Shown: positions 32,522 through 34,639 of the stretch, in pieces
How positions within the stretch are numbered: the first letter of the stretch is position 1
Layout: the number at the start of each line of letters is the position of its first letter
Assembly (NCBI GenBank): GCA_945273735.1
Contig: CALYPJ010000011.1
Location: 1-34,639, forward strand
Direction: 5' to 3'
Length of the DNA: 34,639 nt
Origin: an uncultured Lactobacillaceae bacterium
GTDB lineage: Bacteria; Bacillota; Bacilli; Lactobacillales; Lactobacillaceae
Notes under the pieces: generated by a model
What the model was told of the DNA's origin: nothing
The model's input: only the letters and a program-made list of their open reading frames with translations
The model's database searches: none
Program-made: the position numbers and the translations under genes

Positions 32522-33874
32522 ATGACGAGAATTAAATTTGACTACTCACCCTTAACTAAATTTGTCCATGATAATGAATTATCTGAAATGCAAGCTTTAA
32601 TTAAAGCTTGTGATCAAGAATTAAGGCAAAAAACTGGTGCAGGTAGTGATTTTACAGGTTTTGTTGATTTACCAATAGAATATGATCATGAAGAATTTGA
32701 TCGTATTAAAAGGGCAGCTAAAAAAATAAGAAATGATTCTGAAGTTTTTGTTGCAATTGGTATTGGTGGTTCATATTTGGGTGCTCGAATGGCATGCGAT
32801 TTTTTGAATTTAAATTTTGGAAATTGGCAAGATAATCGTAAAAATCCAATTGTAATTTTTGCTGGAAATTCAATTAGTGGGACATATTTACATGAAATTC
32901 TTGAATTAATTGGTGATAAGGATTTTTCAATTAATGTAATTTCAAAATCAGGAACTACAACTGAGCCCTCGATTGCCTTTAGAATTTTAAAAGAAAAGTT
33001 AATTAAAAAATATGGTAGAGCTGAAGCAGCTAAAAGGATTTATGCTACTACTGACCGTAAAAAGGGAGCTTTAAAGACAGAATCTGATGCTGAAGGATAT
33101 GAAGAATTTGTTGTACCAGATGCTATTGGTGGACGATATTCAGTAATGAGTGCGGTTGGTCTACTCCCTATTGCAGTTGCGGGAGGTAATATTGATCAGT
33201 TAATGGATGGATTTTCTGCTGGTCGCAAAGAATACAATAGTTTTGATTTAAACAAAAATGAAGCTTATCAATATGCAGCATTGAGAAATATTTTATTACG
33301 TAAGGGCTATGAGGTTGAAATTCTTGAAAATTATGAGCCATCATTACAATATTTAGGCGAATGGTGGAAACAACTAGCAGGTGAATCTGAAGGTAAAGAT
33401 CAAAAAGGAATTTATCCTTCTTCAGCAAACTTTTCAACTGATTTACACTCATTAGGACAATATATTCAAGAAGGTAGACGCTTCTTATTTGAAACTGTAG
33501 TTAAGGTTGATCATCCTCGTTACGACTTGGAAATTCCTAAAGAAAATGATAACCTTGACGGTTTACAATATTTAGAAGGTAAAAAAATGAGCTATGTTAA
33601 TGAACAAGCTTATCGAGGTGTAGTTATTGCCCATACGGATGGTGGTGTTCCAGTTATGACTATTAATATTGATCAGCAAGATGAGTATACATTAGGCCAA
33701 TTAATTTACTTTTTTGAAATTGCTATCGGTATCTCTGGATATCTTAATGGAGTTAATCCTTTCAATCAACCCGGTGTTGAAGCTTATAAAAATAACATGT
33801 TTGCTCTATTGGGAAGACCTGGTTTTGAAAAAGAAACTACGGAAATTAAAAAAAGAGAAAATGATTTCTTTTAA
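32522..33874 (+). CDS. pgi: glucose-6-phosphate isomerase
   Basis: The 450-residue glycolytic enzyme that interconverts glucose-6-phosphate and fructose-6-phosphate. It shows the [19 protein letters not shown] phosphate site and the C-terminal [12 protein letters not shown]. The start at 32522 gives the family-like M-T-R-I-K-F-D; GGAG lies 12 bases upstream, longer than usual. An in-frame ATG at 32504 overlaps that site and has none of its own. The gene shares the 132-base gap with divergent pgmB. Confidence 0.96.
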   Translation: MTRIKFDYSPLTKFVHDNELSEMQALIKACDQELRQKTGAGSDFTGFVDLPIEYDHEEFDRIKRAAKKIRNDSEVFVAIGIGGSYLGARMACDFLNLNFGNWQDNRKNPIVIFAGNSISGTYLHEILELIGDKDFSINVISKSGTTTEPSIAFRILKEKLIKKYGRAEAAKRIYATTDRKKGALKTESDAEGYEEFVVPDAIGGRYSVMSAVGLLPIAVAGGNIDQLMDGFSAGRKEYNSFDLNKNEAYQYAALRNILLRKGYEVEILENYEPSLQYLGEWWKQLAGESEGKDQKGIYPSSANFSTDLHSLGQYIQEGRRFLFETVVKVDHPRYDLEIPKENDNLDGLQYLEGKKMSYVNEQAYRGVVIAHTDGGVPVMTINIDQQDEYTLGQLIYFFEIAIGISGYLNGVNPFNQPGVEAYKNNMFALLGRPGFEKETTEIKKRENDFF

Positions 33875-33903
33875 GATATAGTTGATTTTTTGATTAATTA
33901 AGC

Positions 33904-33932
33904 TTGCTCCAATTTTTAAAAAGTGGTATTAT
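33904..33932 (+). promoter_or_regulatory. promoter of tRNA-Lys
   Basis: TTGCTC (33904-33909) and TATTAT (33927-33932) are separated by exactly 17 bases, and TG sits one base before the -10 box (extended -10). The tRNA starts 28 bases downstream, so a short leader is removed. Confidence 0.75.
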
Positions 33933-33959
33933 ATTTAAGTCGCTTGAGACTTAAATATT

Positions 33960-34032
33960 GGGTGGCTAGCTCAGCTGGCAGAGCAGCGGACTCTTAATCC
34001 GTGGGTCCAGGGTTCGAACCCCTGGCCACCCA
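33960..34032 (+). tRNA. tRNA-Lys (anticodon CUU)
   Basis: A 73-base cloverleaf with acceptor stem GGGTGGC/GCCACCC, discriminator A, a D-loop GCTCAGCTGGCAGAGC, and T-arm CCAGGGTTCGAACCCCTGG. The anticodon loop reads CTCTTAA, giving anticodon CUU, which reads AAG as lysine. CCA is not encoded. Confidence 0.95.
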
Positions 34033-34048
34033 TTAGTAAATAATTAAG

Positions 34049-34091
34049 GCTGTTATATTGCACTAAAAAGGGTTAATATAATAGCTTTTTT
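34049..34091 (+). terminator. terminator of tRNA-Lys
   Basis: GCTGTTATATT (34049-34059) pairs with AATATAATAGC (34075-34085) over 11 bp, with one G-U pair, around a 15-base loop. Six T follow. Confidence 0.85.
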
Positions 34092-34092
34092 A

Positions 34093-34639
34093 CTTTATAG
34101 TAATAAATACAATTTATTAGTAGTTACGTTTTAGTAGTCAAAAATTAGAAACTTGATTATCAAAAATATCCTTAGGAGTCTTTGTCAAATTAATTTTTTA
34201 AGACTCTATTATTTCTACATCATAAAAATACATAGAACGTACTGCATATTACTAATTTATTTTTTAGAGTTAGGGTTTTAAAGCTTTCAAAAGCTCATTA
34301 GTATAAACTAATTTTAGAATACAGTACCTATCCAATTTAATTTGTTAAAGATAACATCTAAACAAATATCTAATACTGTTCTAGCTTCCTCAAGAATTGT
34401 CATTTTGATAGGTAATTTTCTCAATTAATATTAGGTTTATATCCTTAAGGTATTTAGCCTAACTTCAAACCAAATGTTAGAATTAAACGATTGAAATCGT
34501 CTTTAAAGTAAAGTTTAATTTCTATTACGTAATCATGAATAAATTACATCTGTTTTAAAAATTAAATTAATAATATTAAGGTAAAATATAGGATAGCAAT
34601 TTGTTATGAAAGAGTAGTGTTCTAAATTATATTTTTTTA
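34093..34639. other. AT-rich stretch without a gene
   Basis: No open frame with a ribosome site, no RNA gene and no mobile element is visible in these 547 bases. It contains a few short inverted repeats: GAGTCTT/AAGACTC (34176-34206), AGCTTT/AAAGCT (34282-34295) and ACGATT/AATCGT (34487-34500), all without T-runs. A 29-codon minus-strand frame (34314-34403) has no ribosome site. The stretch could be a decayed gene or the start of an upstream region. Confidence 0.5.

Noticed and set aside
33168-33452. Antisense 94-codon open frame inside pgi
   Set aside because: It lies wholly within a well-conserved gene, has no ribosome site and resembles no family.
34314-34424. Minus-strand 29-37 codon frame in the terminal gene-free stretch
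   Set aside because: No ribosome site, and open frames of this size are expected by chance in about 550 bases of both strands.
1-34639. CRISPR arrays, insertion sequences, prophage or defence islands
   Set aside because: No regularly spaced repeats, transposase, integrase, phage structural or restriction-modification genes are seen.

Overview
The window looks like chromosome of a very AT-rich (roughly 30% G+C by eye) Gram-positive bacterium, most likely a member of the Lactobacillaceae with a streamlined genome. Three things point there. Gene order is conserved as in lactobacilli (dnaX-recR-tmk-darA-holB-yabA-rsmI, tsaB-rimI-tsaD next to a YdiF-type ABC-F gene, murB-potABCD-cdaA-cdaR-glmM, and murI-rdgB-yfcE-yslB near trxA). 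Starts carry strong G-rich Shine-Dalgarno (SD) sites. The set includes a fatty acyl-ACP thioesterase and an ECF-type folate S component. Almost every gene is a housekeeping gene. I see no insertion sequence, prophage, CRISPR array or integrase.

Layout. 1-5084: trxA, a YdcF-like membrane protein, a leftward operon murI-rdgB-yfcE-yslB, and a rightward pair DUF948-ytxH ending in a strong terminator. 5169-10445: leftward aroE, a lone sugar-type binding lipoprotein followed by hflX, then leftward yitT and a phosphoglycerate-mutase-like gene. 10588-19648: SRP RNA, then a long rightward operon covering clamp loader, recombination, dTMP kinase, c-di-AMP receptor, YabA, RsmI, thioesterase, FolT and the t6A genes. 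19629-21581: leftward ABC-F gene. 21735-31660: murB, a small reversed membrane gene, then potABCD-cdaA-cdaR-glmM-vanZ-like-dehydrogenase. 31715-34032: leftward beta-phosphoglucomutase, rightward pgi and tRNA-Lys(CUU). 34093-34639 shows no gene.

How the genes work together. cdaA, cdaR and glmM form the c-di-AMP synthesis and cell-wall precursor module, and the c-di-AMP binding PII-like protein DarA sits in the dnaX operon, so both ends of that signalling route are present. murI, murB and glmM feed peptidoglycan. dnaX, holB and yabA cover clamp loading and initiation control, but in reduced form.

Most notable signals. (1) Two genes, aroE and cdaA, appear to start on AUU and AUA. In each case family-conserved N-terminal sequence continues upstream of the first AUG/UUG to a strong SD site with no ordinary start codon. 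(2) YabA is only about 62 residues, just the zinc domain without the oligomerising coiled coil; HolB is short and ebfC and yaaT are absent from their usual places. (3) yitT is preceded by a 7-codon minicistron folded into a UUCG-capped hairpin with a TAATG overlap. (4) A perfect 10+10 bp palindrome covers the likely -10 box of potABCD. None of these is a wholly new defence or mobile system.
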